A DNA stretch of 64,000 nt from Serinus canaria (lineage: Eukaryota > Chordata > Aves > Passeriformes > Fringillidae). The notes under the pieces were generated by a model. That model saw only the letters and a program-made list of their open reading frames with translations, did no database searches and was not told the origin of the DNA. Shown piece by piece: positions 38,301 through 51,500 of this stretch (the first letter of the stretch is position 1; every line of letters starts with the position of its first letter). The DNA is taken from positions 42,856,466-42,920,465 of the forward strand of contig NC_066343.1 in the NCBI RefSeq assembly GCF_022539315.1. The letters run 5' to 3'. The position numbers were made by a program, and so were the translations under genes.

Positions 38301-38464
38301 TCCATGGAGGAAACGCACTGGGAACTCCACCAGGGTGAGTTTGAGCTAATGTACATTGCCCTAAACCTACATTCAAGCAATGCAGAAACACAAGAGCCAC
38401 TAATTTATGAATAAATTTTGCAGATCAGTCTACATGATTCTTTCACAAAGAAGAAAAGGAAAAA

Positions 38465-39079
38465 TATCCTGGCTTCTGCTCAGGTAGAGTTAATTCCTTC
38501 TCTATAGTTGGTTGGATTCAGTGTGAGAATAATGTTGATAATACACTGATATTTTGTTTGCTGCTCAGTAGTGTTTATACTAAGTTAAGGACTTTTCTTA
38601 AGTTTTGTGCTCTGAGGAGGACAAGACTTTTCTTAAGTCTTGTGCTCACTCTCAATGAGGAGGATCAGAAAAAAATACTGTGATTCAGCATAGCCAGGAC
38701 AAGGTGACCCAAAGCAGCCAGATGGATATTGGGCACTGCAGGATGTCATGCCTGATATATAAACTGGACAAATTACCTGGAAGGGGGGTTGTTTGGGGTG
38801 TAGAGATGGGGCTGAGCATTTGTCAGAAGGTGAGCAATAGTATTGTGCATCTCTTGTTCTTCCTTGTTTTTCTTTCTCTCTTGTTATCATTCTTGTTATC
38901 ATTCTCATTTTCATTACCTACTGTAATTATTATATGTTATTTATGTTTCAATAATTAAAATCTTACTCTCCCAAACTACAAGTTTTAGTTTTGATTCTCC
39001 TTCCCATTCCACTGAGGTGTGAGGGTGGGAGAGGAAATCTTCATTGTGTTGAGCTGCCATCTGGGCTTAAATCACAACA
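38465..39079 (+). mobile_element. ERVL-type LTR, diverged
   Basis: A plus-strand LTR of about 615 bp recognised by overall resemblance to the abundant avian ERVL LTR. It starts near tatcctggcttctgctcagg followed by tagagttaattcc, continues with aataatgttgataatacact and a tatataaa box at 38756-38763, has an attaaa signal at 38954-38959, and ends with gctgccatctgggcttaaat then cacaaca. No target duplication is visible and no internal viral genes adjoin it, so it is an old solo LTR, antisense to ADAMTSL1. It contains a 45-bp-period partial duplication in U3. Confidence 0.8.
38591..38680 (+). repeat. Imperfect tandem duplication in the LTR U3, period 45 bp
   Basis: acttttcttaagttttgtgc at 38591 recurs as acttttcttaagtcttgtgc at 38636, each followed by a gaggagga segment. 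The second unit carries small indels. It lies inside the ERVL LTR. Confidence 0.8.
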
Positions 39080-40067
39080 GGCAGTGCTTTATGTTGAAAG
39101 CTCCCTAGCTCTTTCCACACTGGTGCTTTCCATGCAGGACTATGTCATAAGCCAACACCTTTTCTTTAGGCCTACCTTTACAACATAAGGAGAATATTAA
39201 AAAACCCAGCTTTTCCTGAGGAAGACATCAGTAAGTTTACAGACACCAGAAGACAAACAAAGAAGCAGCTCAGCAGGTGAGAAAGATGTGCAGTCAGCTG
39301 ACGATTTTTAATCTGAAATTCCTTATAAAACAAAACTTTAAAAAATTACATAGGATGTAGATGGCACAGAAATAATATCCAAAAAGCCTGACTTCACAAA
39401 TTGTAGGGTCAATATTCATGAACCATGTGATTTGCTCTACAGACTAACAAGACTCTCCCTAAATCAAAAAAAGCCTTTCCTGAAATAATAAGGGCAGGAA
39501 AGAAGTAAAGATGTCACTGGATTGAATGGACAAAGCAAGTATATTCATGAATGAAAGAGTGTTCAGATAACAGTGACTGGGTTTCAGTAATTCTCTAGGA
39601 AATCCAAGTTTTATGAGCAGTACTGCTGCAAAAACAGCAGATAACATGAGCTTCTTGCTGACCTGGCTGGCAGCATTACAGGGAAAATATTTTCAACAGG
39701 ATGAACTATTCCTGAACTATTTAACCAAGGAAGAAGGTACAAACAGACTGTCTCTCAAATTGAAGCATACACAGCGCTTCTCTAGTTTTTATTTAGTAGG
39801 GGAAAGAACTTAAGAATATATCTATATAACTATATGGTATTGTGATTGAACTCAGGAAACTCAAAATGTCTGCTTACATTCCATGCTCTACTCTGAGTTC
39901 CCTTCAGTGTCCTTCTGGCAATATAGTGCAAAAAAGCCAGCACAAGAATTTTGTTCCAAGGGTGCATCCAGAACCTGTATTTTATGCTGAATTTTATATT
40001 TATATTTTATATTTTGATTTTATATTTATTTTTTTTACTTTTAATGAACAACCTGGAAAAGATCAAA

Positions 40068-40806
40068 ATATGGGTCCATGAGAATCTCATGCAGGGTCAA
40101 GGCAGCCCCTGGTGTCAACACAGGCTGGTGAGTGAAGAGATGGAGATGGAGAGCAGCCCTGCTGAGAAGGGCTTAGGGTTGCTGGGGGATGGGAGGCTGG
40201 ACATGACCCAGCCATGGGCACTCCCTGCCCAGAAAGCCAAAGGTGTCCTGGGCTGCATCCAAAGCAGGGTGGGCAGCAGGGCCAGGGAGAGGATTCTGCC
40301 CCTCTGCTCTGCTGAGACCCCATCTGCATCCAGCACAGGTAGGATGTGGACCTGTTGGAGCATGTCCAGAAAAGGTCATGAAGATGGTTGGAGGGATGTA
40401 AAAATTCTCGTGTGAGGAAAGGCTGGGAGGACTGGGAATATTCAGCCAGGATAAGAGAGGGCTTTAGAATGACCTAATAGCAGCCTTCCAAGTGCATTAA
40501 GGGACCCTACAAGAAAGATGGAGGGACCATTTACAAGAGCATGTACTGACAGGACAAAGGGGAAAGGCTTCAAACTGAGAGTTGATTTAGATTTCATATT
40601 AGGAATAAAGTCTTTACTGTGAGGGTGGTGAGACACTGGCACACTCCACAGAGAAGCTGTGGAAGTACAATCCCTGTAGGTGTTCAAGACCAGGTTGGAT
40701 GGGACCCCGAGCAACTAGGTCTAGTGGAAGACGTCCCTGCCCATGGCAGGGGTGTTGGAAATACATGATCTTTAAGGTTCTTTCCAAACCATTCTATGAT
40801 TCTAGT
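40068..40806 (+). mobile_element. CR1 LINE 3' fragment
   Basis: A 5'-truncated CR1 of about 740 bp on the plus strand. It reads from the tatgggtccatgagaatctc region, through tgacccagccatgggcac and cctgggctgcatccaaagca, to the terminal gttctttccaaaccattcta then tgattcta. The reverse-transcriptase frame is interrupted, so it is inactive. It is antisense to ADAMTSL1. Confidence 0.9.
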
Positions 40807-43800
40807 CCTTTTTACTTTATATTTAGAGATCCTGAAACTGTGACCAATAATATATTTAGTAGTTCACTCACTCTTCTCTATAAATAGATGCTTTTTTTCA
40901 CATTGACATTTAGAGACCAAAACATACAGGTGCCCCTCACTTAGAGTAGGAAGGCTCTAAACTCACATTATACCCACAAACCATCAAAACCAACTATGTT
41001 AAAGTAGTCAGATTCATGGAAGTATCAAATGATTCTGACTCAATGGAAGGAAAATTTCTATTCAAAGTGAAGGTATCATAAAAGTTATGATGTAGATAGG
41101 CAAATTTAAAAGTATTAAAACACATCATATCTCCATCCTAATTGCTGTATCTACACAAATTTGTGTGCAGAATCCACATACTCCAGAATGGCAACTTAAT
41201 GCACTTCTCCAAATCTTCCTGAGTGAGAAATTGGCTTCTTAGATCTTGCAGAAAATAGTGACTTAAGACAATGCAGTTTGCTTCTTCATGGGAAGGAAAA
41301 TGTACTTGTCTTATGTACCTGAAAATCTTTGTTCAGACCTGAACAATGTAAGCATTACAATTAAACAAACAAGCACACATCCATACAATACAGTTAAAAA
41401 TCTGTGGGTCCATTGGGTGGTAATTAGATGTGCAGAACTCTGGTGAGTGAGTCTCCCAAAGCTGAAGTGAATGAATTACTAACAGCTGGCTAGAATATAC
41501 AGTACATCAGCTTAGTCACAATTCTAATGGCTAAATGCACACTGAAGATGGAAATTTTCATGGGCACAAATAGGTCTTCTGTGCTTCTGGAGATGTGACA
41601 GACCTACTTGGCAGATGGAGACTTCATAATTTCATCAGTCTGGCTCCTTTAATAGGTACTTAATTCACTCCAAACTGAATGGAAGTGAGGGTACCTTCTC
41701 CATTTATTTAATGTGTGAATCTTTCTGATGAGTAACTATGTTACAGAACCGTACAATAAATTTTCAAGAATTATCCATATTTTAATTTTTTGCATATCTT
41801 ATATTTTCATTCATAAAGGTTTATTGTTTTGAAAGTACTAAGTATTCCTCAGACTCTTAAAAATTGCTTCAGCAATACTGTAAGTGGAAGATATAATGGT
41901 GCTGTTCAGTTCTCCCCTTTTTAAAGAAAGTGAAGATTGTAAAATCAACAATTTATATGATCCTGTAGCTTGTTTCATATGTTAATGCTGAAGCAAAAAA
42001 GTTAATCCTGCTCATTATGCTGCAAAATGTTTGACTTCCTATTTGGCACAAAAGAAACGACATGCTTTTTTTTTGCTGCTCTTGGGAAAGCTTCTTTGGG
42101 GAATGAAATCCTGCTGCAGAGGCAGTAAATTAATACTCAAGAAGACTGAGAATAAATTTAGAGAAAAAAATGAAGAGTAGAAACTAAGATATGAAACACT
42201 GGAGTGAGATGGTATTTGTTCCAAATACTGAAAAATACCAATTTGCAGTGGGTTCTAAATTCTAGCATCAGTGAAGAGAAAGGTTAGGAGAAGTGGACTG
42301 TATTAAGGTGATGAAACCCAGAAAATTGACTGTGCCAGGAAGAAAAAGAAGACTAAGTCTGTTCTGCAGAGGAACTCAATAAGTCCCTAGCACAAATTAA
42401 AGCTAACACTCATCACAAACCAAGCTATAACAAAACTGTGTTAGGACATGACAAAAATCTTTCAAGACAACATTGTACTAACTTGGAAAAATTAGTAAAC
42501 TGGATATCTGTGTAGAGGAAAATAATCTAAGTATTCTGATTAAGAAGTGTGATTTATCACTCAGAGTAAGAAGGATATATGGTAGAAGTTACTAAAAAAA
42601 AAATTGTAATTGCACTCTAATATTTTATGGAGATAGTAGTCTGATGGGAATAGAAGCTGAAATGAAGAAAAATGTCTCCTAATGTAATCCCATCTAATGA
42701 AGGAACCATTATATTATTTAAAGCAAAATGGGGAAAGACCTCTGAAATTTTAAACTAGAAGAGCTGGAGGCAGGGTGTGATGGAGGCTCCAGAGCTCCTC
42801 TGACCCTCTGAACTCGCAGGTTGCCTTGCTTCACATTTTGATGTGACACACATGGCTGAAAAGAGTCTCCCTGGGAACTTCACTGTAACTGCAGCTGAGT
42901 AAAGGACACTGAGGAGCAGGAGAGAACCACCAGAGAGAAAGGAGAAGGGCAGGCTGCCAGACACATCTTGGCCAATCTCTTGAGAGCCAGAAAGGGTGCA
43001 AAGCAGGAGATTATATTATAGAAAAGGGGAGAGAAGATAAATATTTCTAGGTCACAGATTAATATGTTTTAAGGCCAGGGATGTATTACAGTGATGGGGT
43101 AGTCATGCAGGTAATCCAAGTTAAGAGCATGACAGAGCCACCCAGGGAGGGCAGCCTGTTTAGATGTCCCTGTATAGGCCTGTGTTTAGCCTAGTAAAGC
43201 TAGGGAATAAATTACCTTATCATTCCCTCACCAAGTCCATGGCTTCAGTATAAGATGTTTCTCAAACTGAAGGCATCAAATAAGGGCGAATCTGCCCTGT
43301 GTGACAGCACATTCCTTCTACTGTCTGATTCTCCAAACTCTTCCACCACAGTCCAAGCTGTGGTCTGTGATCCCAGGAGGCTCTGTGGGCTACATCTTTA
43401 GAGGTTCTCAAAGCCATTCTCAATGTACTTCAGCTAAAAATAGACCTAAATGCATCCCATTTAAAAAATATGTCACTTGTTTGTGGGGATTTGAAAGCCT
43501 GTCTGTGTCACAAAGAGACAGTAATGTCTCACAAAGAGACATCTTTGCCTCATTAATGCTAATTCTGACTTACAACTCTGAAAAAAAACCCCAAAATGCA
43601 AGAACTGGTAGTTTTTGATAAAAACAAGAACTAGTATCACAGTAAGGCTGTAGTGCAGTATCTGTAGACATAATGACTTGCAGACCTTTTAACCTTTTTC
43701 ATGAACTAGATAGAGATCCTCTAATACTTCCTCCCATCAATGCAAAACACATCTGTATTGACACCCTTCCACATATAGGTCACCTTTAATGGATTAGAGA

Positions 43801-45099
43801 AAGCTCTGGCCCTTTCACCCATGTTGAATTAATTTCAGATTGTTGATGGGAGCATGCCTTACACTAAGTCTGGCCTATCACCAATTTAATGCCTTGAAAA
43901 ACATGTTGATTTTTTTAATCCTTTGTAGTTTAACTTCAGCTGGGAAATAGAGCAAAACAGATGACAATACCACATTTACAAATAAACATTAAAATAAGAA
44001 CAGGTGATTCATCACACAAACACAAATCAAGCCAACTGAGAAGAAAAGAAAGAGAAAAAAAACCAAATTAGGCAATGAGGTAGAGCCCAGGCTAACTCAG
44101 GCAACATTTGCCCTTTTGGTTAGGTATCAGAACAACTCAGACGGTTTCCTGTCTTTTCTTGCAAACCACAGAGGGCTGAAGTGGTAAAGGGAGAGTGCTG
44201 GGGTGAAATTTTGTGCTATTCCTAGAAGCATCTGCTTTTTCTTCTTCTTTTTTTTTTTTCCTTTCTTTTCATTTTGTAGAATTCAGCTGTTCTTTGTTGC
44301 ACAGAAATAAAAGTTCAGTTTTGAAAATATTCATGAACAAAGCTGTAAAAATTGCCTGTAATTTCCTCCATTTTCAGCCATCTGGTTTTCATTGCTTTGA
44401 TTCTCTCTTCACTACTCCATACATGTTTACCAAAACTTTTCAACACGCATTGAGCAAATTATTGAGCAGTTATAATTAATAGCAGAGTTACAACATTCTC
44501 CTTCACCCCTTTGGTAGAGCTTGCTTGCTCACCATGAGGTGCTCATGCTGTTGCTCTTATAAACAAGAGTAATTATATCTGATTGGATGTAATTCAGGCT
44601 GTGGAGGCTGAGGAAAAGACACATTTTGGATGTGTCATTTTATTGCTGAAAACAGCCAAGCTAGCATTGAAACAGGGTTCTTCTAACTGGGTTTTTTTGG
44701 TAGTTTAGAGTACTAACATAGCAATTAGCAAAACTGAGTGATCTTCCCTTTTGTATTTTTTACTTAGAGAAGGAACTTCTAGACACTGAACAGCTATTCT
44801 GAGTTTACTTTTGGAAGACTGTGCTCTGCTCAATTATTGCTATGTAATTCTTCAAGTGGTACAGCTTGACTGACACAAATTAAGTAATTGAACGACTGAA
44901 TTAAAATTGTCATAGTTTTCATTCCTCTCTTTCCTGTAGAAAGCGTGCCGGCTCTCCTAGTACATCAAACAAGCTATATCCTTTTTCTAGAAACATTAAA
45001 CTAAGTTAATGACAAAAAATTTTGCTCTGCAGCCATTGTGTTGAAAGTCAGTTATTAGCTCCCAACTTAGCAATCAGCTCTGCAGTGTTTCCCATTTTC

Positions 45100-45865
45100 T
45101 TAATTCAGTTCGAAATGGGAAGTTTTGTTACAGTGCTTTCCAGGAGAAGAGGGTTTGGACTCTTTTTCTGCTATTGTTCGTGAAGCAATAATCAAAAAAC
45201 TCTCAACAAAATCTGAAACCCCAGGAGTCTCAGTTGGGATTTGAATATGGAGGAAATCTTCCAATTTTTTTTGTGCAGCTCTTCCTGATTCTTAATCTTT
45301 CTTCTGTAAGAATTGTAAGTATGGGATTTTTCTGACTCCATACAGCTGTGAGTATCTGAAGACAGATTTCTGAGGTTCAGTTTTTGTCTCTCTTCCATGT
45401 ACTCAGAATAGTAATGTGCTAAGATATTAAGCCAGAATTCCAAAGAAAATTTCAAAGCATTCTCAGCTGCTGTGCAAGCACCATCATCTCTCAGTGTTTT
45501 CATAAATGTGAAATATATTGCCAGTATATTCTGCCTTTTACCATATTCTGTTCCAAGACAGACCAGGGCAATTACAGACTGAAAAGGTTGATGACGCCAT
45601 AGGTTAATTTCAGGTATTAAGTGAATAAGGAAGTTTTCTAATCTATACACCTCTCTTTTCAGTAAGGAATAAAATGAACAGTAACCCAGTTACTGTGCAG
45701 ATCCTTTTAATATCATTCTTCTAAAGTGTCCAAAAGAAAAAAGACGGATCAAAACCAGAATGGAATTACTCTCCACCTACTACTTCTACAATATCTTTCT
45801 TGAGGTCTTTCTGACCCTCCAGAAAGGCTGATGAGATTCTGTAGTTCAGGGCTTTTGTCTGTCTG
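45100..45865 (-). pseudogene. Coding-like relic of an unrecognised protein
   Basis: A minus-strand frame is open from 45689 to 45195 (about 165 codons) with protein-like composition, for example LENFLIHLIPEINLWRHQPF, TFMKTLRDDGACTAAENALK and FSLEFWLNILAHYYSEYMEE. It stops at 45194-45192. At an 8-A run (plus-strand T run 45265-45272) a different frame becomes coding-like (LEDFLHIQIPTETPGVSDFV, then ASRTIAEKESKP) and ends at TAA 45102-45100. Upstream, past two stops, a third piece reads ALNYRISSAFLEGQKDLKKD. These shifts suggest a decayed retrocopy or gene fragment rather than a live gene. I do not recognise the family. No poly(A) tail or target duplication was found. A live nested gene with an assembly or homopolymer error is the alternative. 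Confidence 0.4.
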
Positions 45866-47701
45866 TAGTAAAACAGCTAAAACTGTTGTTTACATCTTAC
45901 ACAAAGAGCCCTTTGAGAGGCTACACAGTGGCCTCCCAGGTACCCAAAAATGCCCATAGCAGAAGCAGCATTAAGCTTTGTATTTAAATCTGACATATAA
46001 ATGTTCTCCCTCTACAGCTAAGCAAGATCTTTAACTATACTAGTTTTTAGACATAATCATTAAATTCTAAGCATGCTGGGCTGCTTAGATTCAGTAAATG
46101 CCACTGGAATAATTTCTCTAAATATGTAAAGAGAGAATTTTTATTCTCTTGGGCAAGGCTTCTCAGCCTTTTCTTCATGCTTTGGGCAATATTTCCTTGC
46201 CTACCTAGACATTCATCACCATCTCAGTTGCCTTTTCAGTGGAATCTCTCCTCTACCCACAACAGCTGCATACTCCAGCAGTCGCTTCTACATCAAGAAT
46301 ATTTTAGGAAAGTGGTTTTTACAATTTTTGCTTCTGTTAACACACTTAAGCAGCTGGAAAACAGAGAGAAGAGCCAACATTATGAGACCAGCCAGCTCTC
46401 TCTATAAGTCATCAGCAAGAGCTCTGGGAAGTATCAATGGTTCACAGATTTTGGAAACTCCTGTAGAAGAGATCTAAGTTCACAGCCACAGTGTATTATA
46501 ATTTTTGGACTTGTCAGTGGGTAGAAATGCCTTCATCAGCATGCATAAGGACATGATTTTAGCCTAAATTTTCATCAGACTCATGGATCAAAATTTCTTG
46601 AATTAGAATTCTGAAGGATCTTATGATTTAAACAAGGAGAAAATCTCAATGTGAATAAATATTTCCTTTTAAAAAAGTATTAGAGTGGCTGTAAATAATT
46701 ATTATAAAACAAAAGTTTTTATACACTCTTTAATTAATATACCTTTGTATTGAACACAGTGACATTGCTAGGTGTAGCACTTCAGAAACATGAAGGAAAT
46801 AAGGTAATTATCCCATCACAGCCTGCCTGGGAGACACATCAACTTGCCTTGTTGCCTCTCTTTCCATTAGCCATGCTGCCTGCAGTCTGCAGGCCTGCTT
46901 GCTCTGACCAGAGGAACAGTTTTGCAGGATCCGTGCTGTTCTTCATCCTGGGCCTGCAGACAGGCAATTTCCTCCAGACTGAGGGGGCTTCAGGAGAGAA
47001 GTTGTATATACAGGGGAGAGACTCATTTCCCCTCCTCTCAGTTGCAGCCCCAGGAGTGGATTAAAGCTGCTTAGTCTTCCCCCTCTGCACCAACTCCCTT
47101 TCACCTTTGCTTTACAAGCTGATTCTCACCTATAGAATGATCCTCTTGTAATTCATGGAGGGAAATGCATACCTATGGCTGCTTTAAAGTAGCTCCACTC
47201 TGGTGGCAAGGTTACCACAGCCCTATGGATAACCACGCAGATTAATTCGAGGAGTATTCATGCATTTACTCAGATTAATTCTGTAACAAAAGTCACATAA
47301 ATACTGGCCTACAAGAGTGTGTTTTGTTTTTTCTTTATTACTGAGTACTTATTTTTCATGTCAGAATTGGTGGCTGTTCAATCTTCTACCATGCACTCAC
47401 AGCAGCGCTGATGCTTCTACCTACGAATTACCCACAAGAGTTCCACCTACAAAGTAATTTCCAAATATTTATATAATATTTCTGTGTTATATTTTCAGCA
47501 ATAAAGATAATTTAACAAAGTTAGAGTTACATTATCATCATAAGCAATACTTGTAATGCTTTGGTAAAGAAATTTCAATCTATTTGTGTCAGCTTGTCAC
47601 AAATTCAAAATCCTGATTACCAACCAAACTGTTATTTATGTCCTTAATGTTATTTCATTCCGGCCATCTTTTAATGTGAAGCTTCCCTGTGTATCCCAAA
47701 T

Positions 47702-47758
47702 CTACTATTATTCATAACAACCTCACTCCTCTCATACCTACTATTATTCATAACAACC
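47702..47758 (+). repeat. 21-bp direct repeat, 36-bp period
   Basis: ctactattattcataacaac plus c occurs at 47702-47722 and again, identical, at 47738-47758. Confidence 0.85.
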
Positions 47759-48406
47759 ATTCATACCACTCTGTAGCCTGTTGTCTTATAAATCATACGT
47801 ACACCTATCAATAAATGCTCTGAGGTATATCCTCCACCTGGACAGTGCTCAGCATTTTAAATAGTCCAAAGTTATACGTCAATGTATTTAAAATCTGCTG
47901 CAGTGTCACAGTGGAGCAAATGCACCTGTGTACAGCTGGGAAAAAAGACAATATGTATACAGTACATCCTATAGACTTGACAGGCCCTATTCAAGTAAAC
48001 CATAAGAATGTCATAAAAGCTGTTTCTGTTGTTGAGGGTGCAGATGTGATTATCTGCAGAGAAAGATCTGCTGGTTTAGGGTCATGATTGTGGAAACTGC
48101 CTGAGGCCAGGGACAGGCAGGTTCTGCAGAACCTTTTATGAGAGGAGGAGTTGAAGAAGTCTCCTCAAACTTGACAAAACTCTGGGTAAAGTTAAGCCAA
48201 TCCATAAACTGATTACTTGAAGGACTTGAGAGGCAAACAGTCTGAAGTTTGCCCTTTGGTCTTACTGCTGCTTTGTGCTTCCTGGTCAATATGATTGTGG
48301 CAGGAAGAGGGTGTAAGCCCCTGCAGTCTAAGAAAGGCAAGCTTGAGGCAGTGTTTCTCCAGACAGAAAGGCAATAGAGTTTGGGGTCACTTAAAATTAT
48401 GCCTAC

Positions 48407-48536
48407 CTTGGGGGGCAGGGGTCCAGGCTACAGGACTTCAGCAGCTGTGGCGGACGACGGCTGCTAACACACAGTGTTTCGTCTGCAATCTCCCTAGTTT
48501 GTTTGTTCAGACAGGTCACCACAGCTTCCTGGACAC
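48407..48536 (-). CDS. ADAMTSL1: ADAMTSL1 exon: second half of a split TSR
   Basis: A 130-nt exon, phase 1 in and phase 2 out, with acceptor gcag|GTGTCC and donor CCCAAG|gtaggc. It encodes VQEAVVTCLNKQTREIADE, then TLCVSSRRPPQLLKSC and SLDPCPP, finishing the TSR that begins with CSESCGGG in the previous exon. The three cysteines are the conserved C-terminal TSR cysteines. The leading GT completes a Gly codon with the upstream exon, and the trailing AG joins the A of the next exon to give Arg before WEIGNW. It sits alone between introns of 4.6 kb and 18.2 kb and has no long frame of its own, because stops flank it immediately. Without it the gene model would be out of phase between 53151 and 30193. 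Confidence 0.95.
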
Positions 48537-51500
48537 CTGCACACAACAAATAATGGTCACAACCAGCTCTCCGTACCTGCAGGGGCAGCCAAGGTCAGGG
48601 GTGGGCCCAAGAGGACAGAAAGGCTGCAGCTCGTGGTGACACCCAGCCTCCTGCAGCCCCAGCTGCACACTTGTCATTGCTCTCAGCCTCCGAAAGGTTT
48701 CTTAGTGCTGCAGTGAATAGTCCATGGATTCATGCACTGCTCACCTCCCTGGACAGAAAATTGTCCTGTGCTCTCATTTTTTCCCTTTTTGCATAAAATG
48801 CAATGGGGCACTTTGGTTTTCAGGCCAAGCAGACTAAGGTGTGAAGGTGGCCATGGCTTTAATATGCTATATTTTAACCAACGGCATGACTTGCAAAAGC
48901 AAAGTAAAACATGGTCAGACAATTCAGCTTTTCTCAGTTTACTCTTCTGCATCCATGTGCCTGCAGCAAAATTAAAGATGCAAACCTGCAGAGTGTATCT
49001 GAGAGCTGGGAAAGAATGGGTTAGAGAGACTGGGAAAGAACAGCAGTTGTTGGGACTAAGAGAAACTTGTTATTATTGTTTAACTCAGAAATTCCTTATT
49101 TCAGCCAAAATTCTTATGTAGTCTATGGCATACCAGTTACTCTCACCTTTCCTATGACTAGAGGCATCACAGGCTTTTTGGATCGCAAGGTCAGAAAGCT
49201 AGAACATTAGGGATTGCAACATTGCATGCCACAGGGAGGAGGAATGGATGAGAAAGGATTTACTTCCCCATGGGTAAAAGGGGTCTCAGAAGGTCTGAGG
49301 ATAATAATTGGCCTGAACTTTCTGAGAATCTGATCCACAGTGGTTCAAATACAATGAAAATATGCTTTTTACATTCAGTCCTGAGACCTGAGTTAGGAAA
49401 AGATTAGCTGAACTCCCAGCAATTACGTTACAGTTTCAAAAATACCACTTTTCCAAAACATCTCACAATTTTTTTAAGATGCTAATGTGAAGGGGAAAAA
49501 AAAAACCCAAACCAAAACAAAGTGTTGTAAGACCTTAAAGACCTCCAAAAACAGTGTCACTGAGTTAACAATATATTCTGGTGTTTCTCATTCCAGAGCA
49601 CATGTCATTAGGCAAAAAATGATTTCATATCATTCAAGAGGACTAAAGTGCTATATACCTGATCATAGTCCCTGTATTCCTGACATTAATCACAAATTCA
49701 TTCTCCTTAATCTCAGTATTGGCTGGGGCACCCAGAAAAGAGGCTTGTTAACCAATTTTTTGGCTGCTGTGTGTGTAAGCCTACTAAGGTCATGGCTATA
49801 ACACAAGATTTTGCAGTGTGTCTGCTGTATCCCAGATACCAATAAAAAGAAAGAATTCAACAGTTTTAGACACAGACTCCAACATCAAAATTACCAAAGT
49901 CCCTGTAGTCAGCCAGTGCTGTTGGTGGTTTCCTTCTTTACAAGGTGGCCCCCTATTTTCAATTTTGCTATTCAAGTCATCTCTCAAAAGACTCGAAAAA
50001 CATTGCAAAAAGGGTAGCCTAGTGAAAAGACAGAGCTTATGGTAGTAATTTATATCTAGGAAAAGAAACTTACAAAACTTATGCATATGAACAAGATGTT
50101 CACTGCCCTGTCATGTTCATTATTTTTCTAGCTCACTCATTTTTCTGCTGAGCATATAATCATATTGTGTGCACCAAGCACAGGCATATGAATGCTCCTG
50201 GCTGAAGAACAGAGGAGGTTCTCTACCTGATAGGAAATGGCCCGGGGTTCAAACTACTGGTCTCTATTTCTCATGGAACATCTGTGCAGGCCTGATATCA
50301 AGACCAATTTGATGAAGCCAGGAGAGAAAGGCTGCTGATCCAGAGGTATGGAAACCATGAAAGTATTTTTCCAGACTCTGTGGAAAAAACCCACAGATTC
50401 CTGCCACATGCTGGATGACACATTTCTGTTTGTTAGGCATAAAGCTCACTCACCTTCTGTATGTCCTTCTCAGATAAAACTTTGTAAACTGAGCATACTT
50501 CCACAGTTTCAGTTTTTCCTCTCCGAAGGGTGTCACCAATGAGCTCTCGAACAATTATTAGCAATTTAACACTTTTCCATTGACTGCTTCAATGTTGAAT
50601 GCTGAAAAGTGGTGACTATGAGGTCTTGAATTTCAACCTTTTCTCCATTTCTCAAGCTGATGGTTTTACATTATCAAATTCATATAGCTACTACTACATA
50701 CTACTGTTCTTCAGTTTTCAGTATCCAACCAGCCCTAAACCTCACAGTAAGTTCATTCCTTATGCTTATTTCTCTCATCTAAGTCAGCTCTGATTGCAAT
50801 TCCAATAATTCTTGTCCATACTACATGTATTCTAGTCTGTCTATTAAAATTTCTTTTTATCTTTGACAGGTCCAGTAATCTTGCCTGACAACATAGATAT
50901 CAAAGAAAAAGGTTCCTGTCTGAATATGGTTGCTAGAATGTTTATTGACAGTTTTGGCTTGAATAGCTTGTGCCAGAAAACAAAAAAACCAACTCAAACC
51001 AAACTGCTGAAACAAACAAAAAAAACCCCCAAACAAAACAAAAATCAACCAACCAACCAAAAACAAACAAACAAAAAAAAAAGGAGAGAGAGGAGAAAAA
51101 AACATCTGGCTTGCTCCAGCAGTAAAAAATGTGATCAGAACCACTTTCTTCAGCTTCCTCTTGAATCTCACACTAGTGTGTCTCAGCATAATGACAACTG
51201 TCCTTCTGTTTTTTATAGGCCAATGTGGCAAATGGTTGAAATGGTTGAAAGCTTTAAAATAGGATGGCGCATCAAACATTTAGAAAATATTAAAACTTTT
51301 GATCATAAATCAGAAGTTCCACAGCACAGGGATAATTTAAAAAGGTATATGAATTTCAAGAAGTTCATTTGCCAAGTAATTGAATTCAAAACATTATTTA
51401 CTGCACAATATTATTAGAACAAAAGCTGTCAGCTTTAAAATTGCTTTCCTTGGGAAAAAAAGACATCAGTTCTCAATAGGAAATCACAGTATAAAAATGT

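Larger units (their letters stand above)
30194..48406 (-). other. Intron, 18.2 kb
   Basis: The largest intron here. It carries the solo LTR at 30275-30831, the ERVL-type LTR at 38465-39079, a plus-strand CR1 at 40068-40806, a coding-like relic at 45100-45865 and a 21-bp direct repeat at 47702-47758. The segments 30850-38460, 40810-45090 and 45870-48400 show no recognised gene. Confidence 0.7.

Noticed and set aside
40087..40415. Several open frames on both strands
   Set aside because: They fall within a CR1 LINE fragment in GC-rich repeat sequence; no intact reverse-transcriptase frame.
46150..46200. Similarity to the start of a hAT-type DNA transposon (ggcttctcagccttttcttc)
   Set aside because: Only a short loose match; no opposite terminal repeat, 8-bp duplication or transposase could be found.
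48295..48639. 114-codon plus-strand open frame
   Set aside because: It is antisense to the 130-nt TSR exon, whose phase and TSR cysteines are on the minus strand.
50863..51417. 184-codon plus-strand open frame
   Set aside because: It stays open because of an A/C-rich tract lacking T. The translation is K/Q/T/N low complexity, it is antisense to the gene, and no domain is seen.
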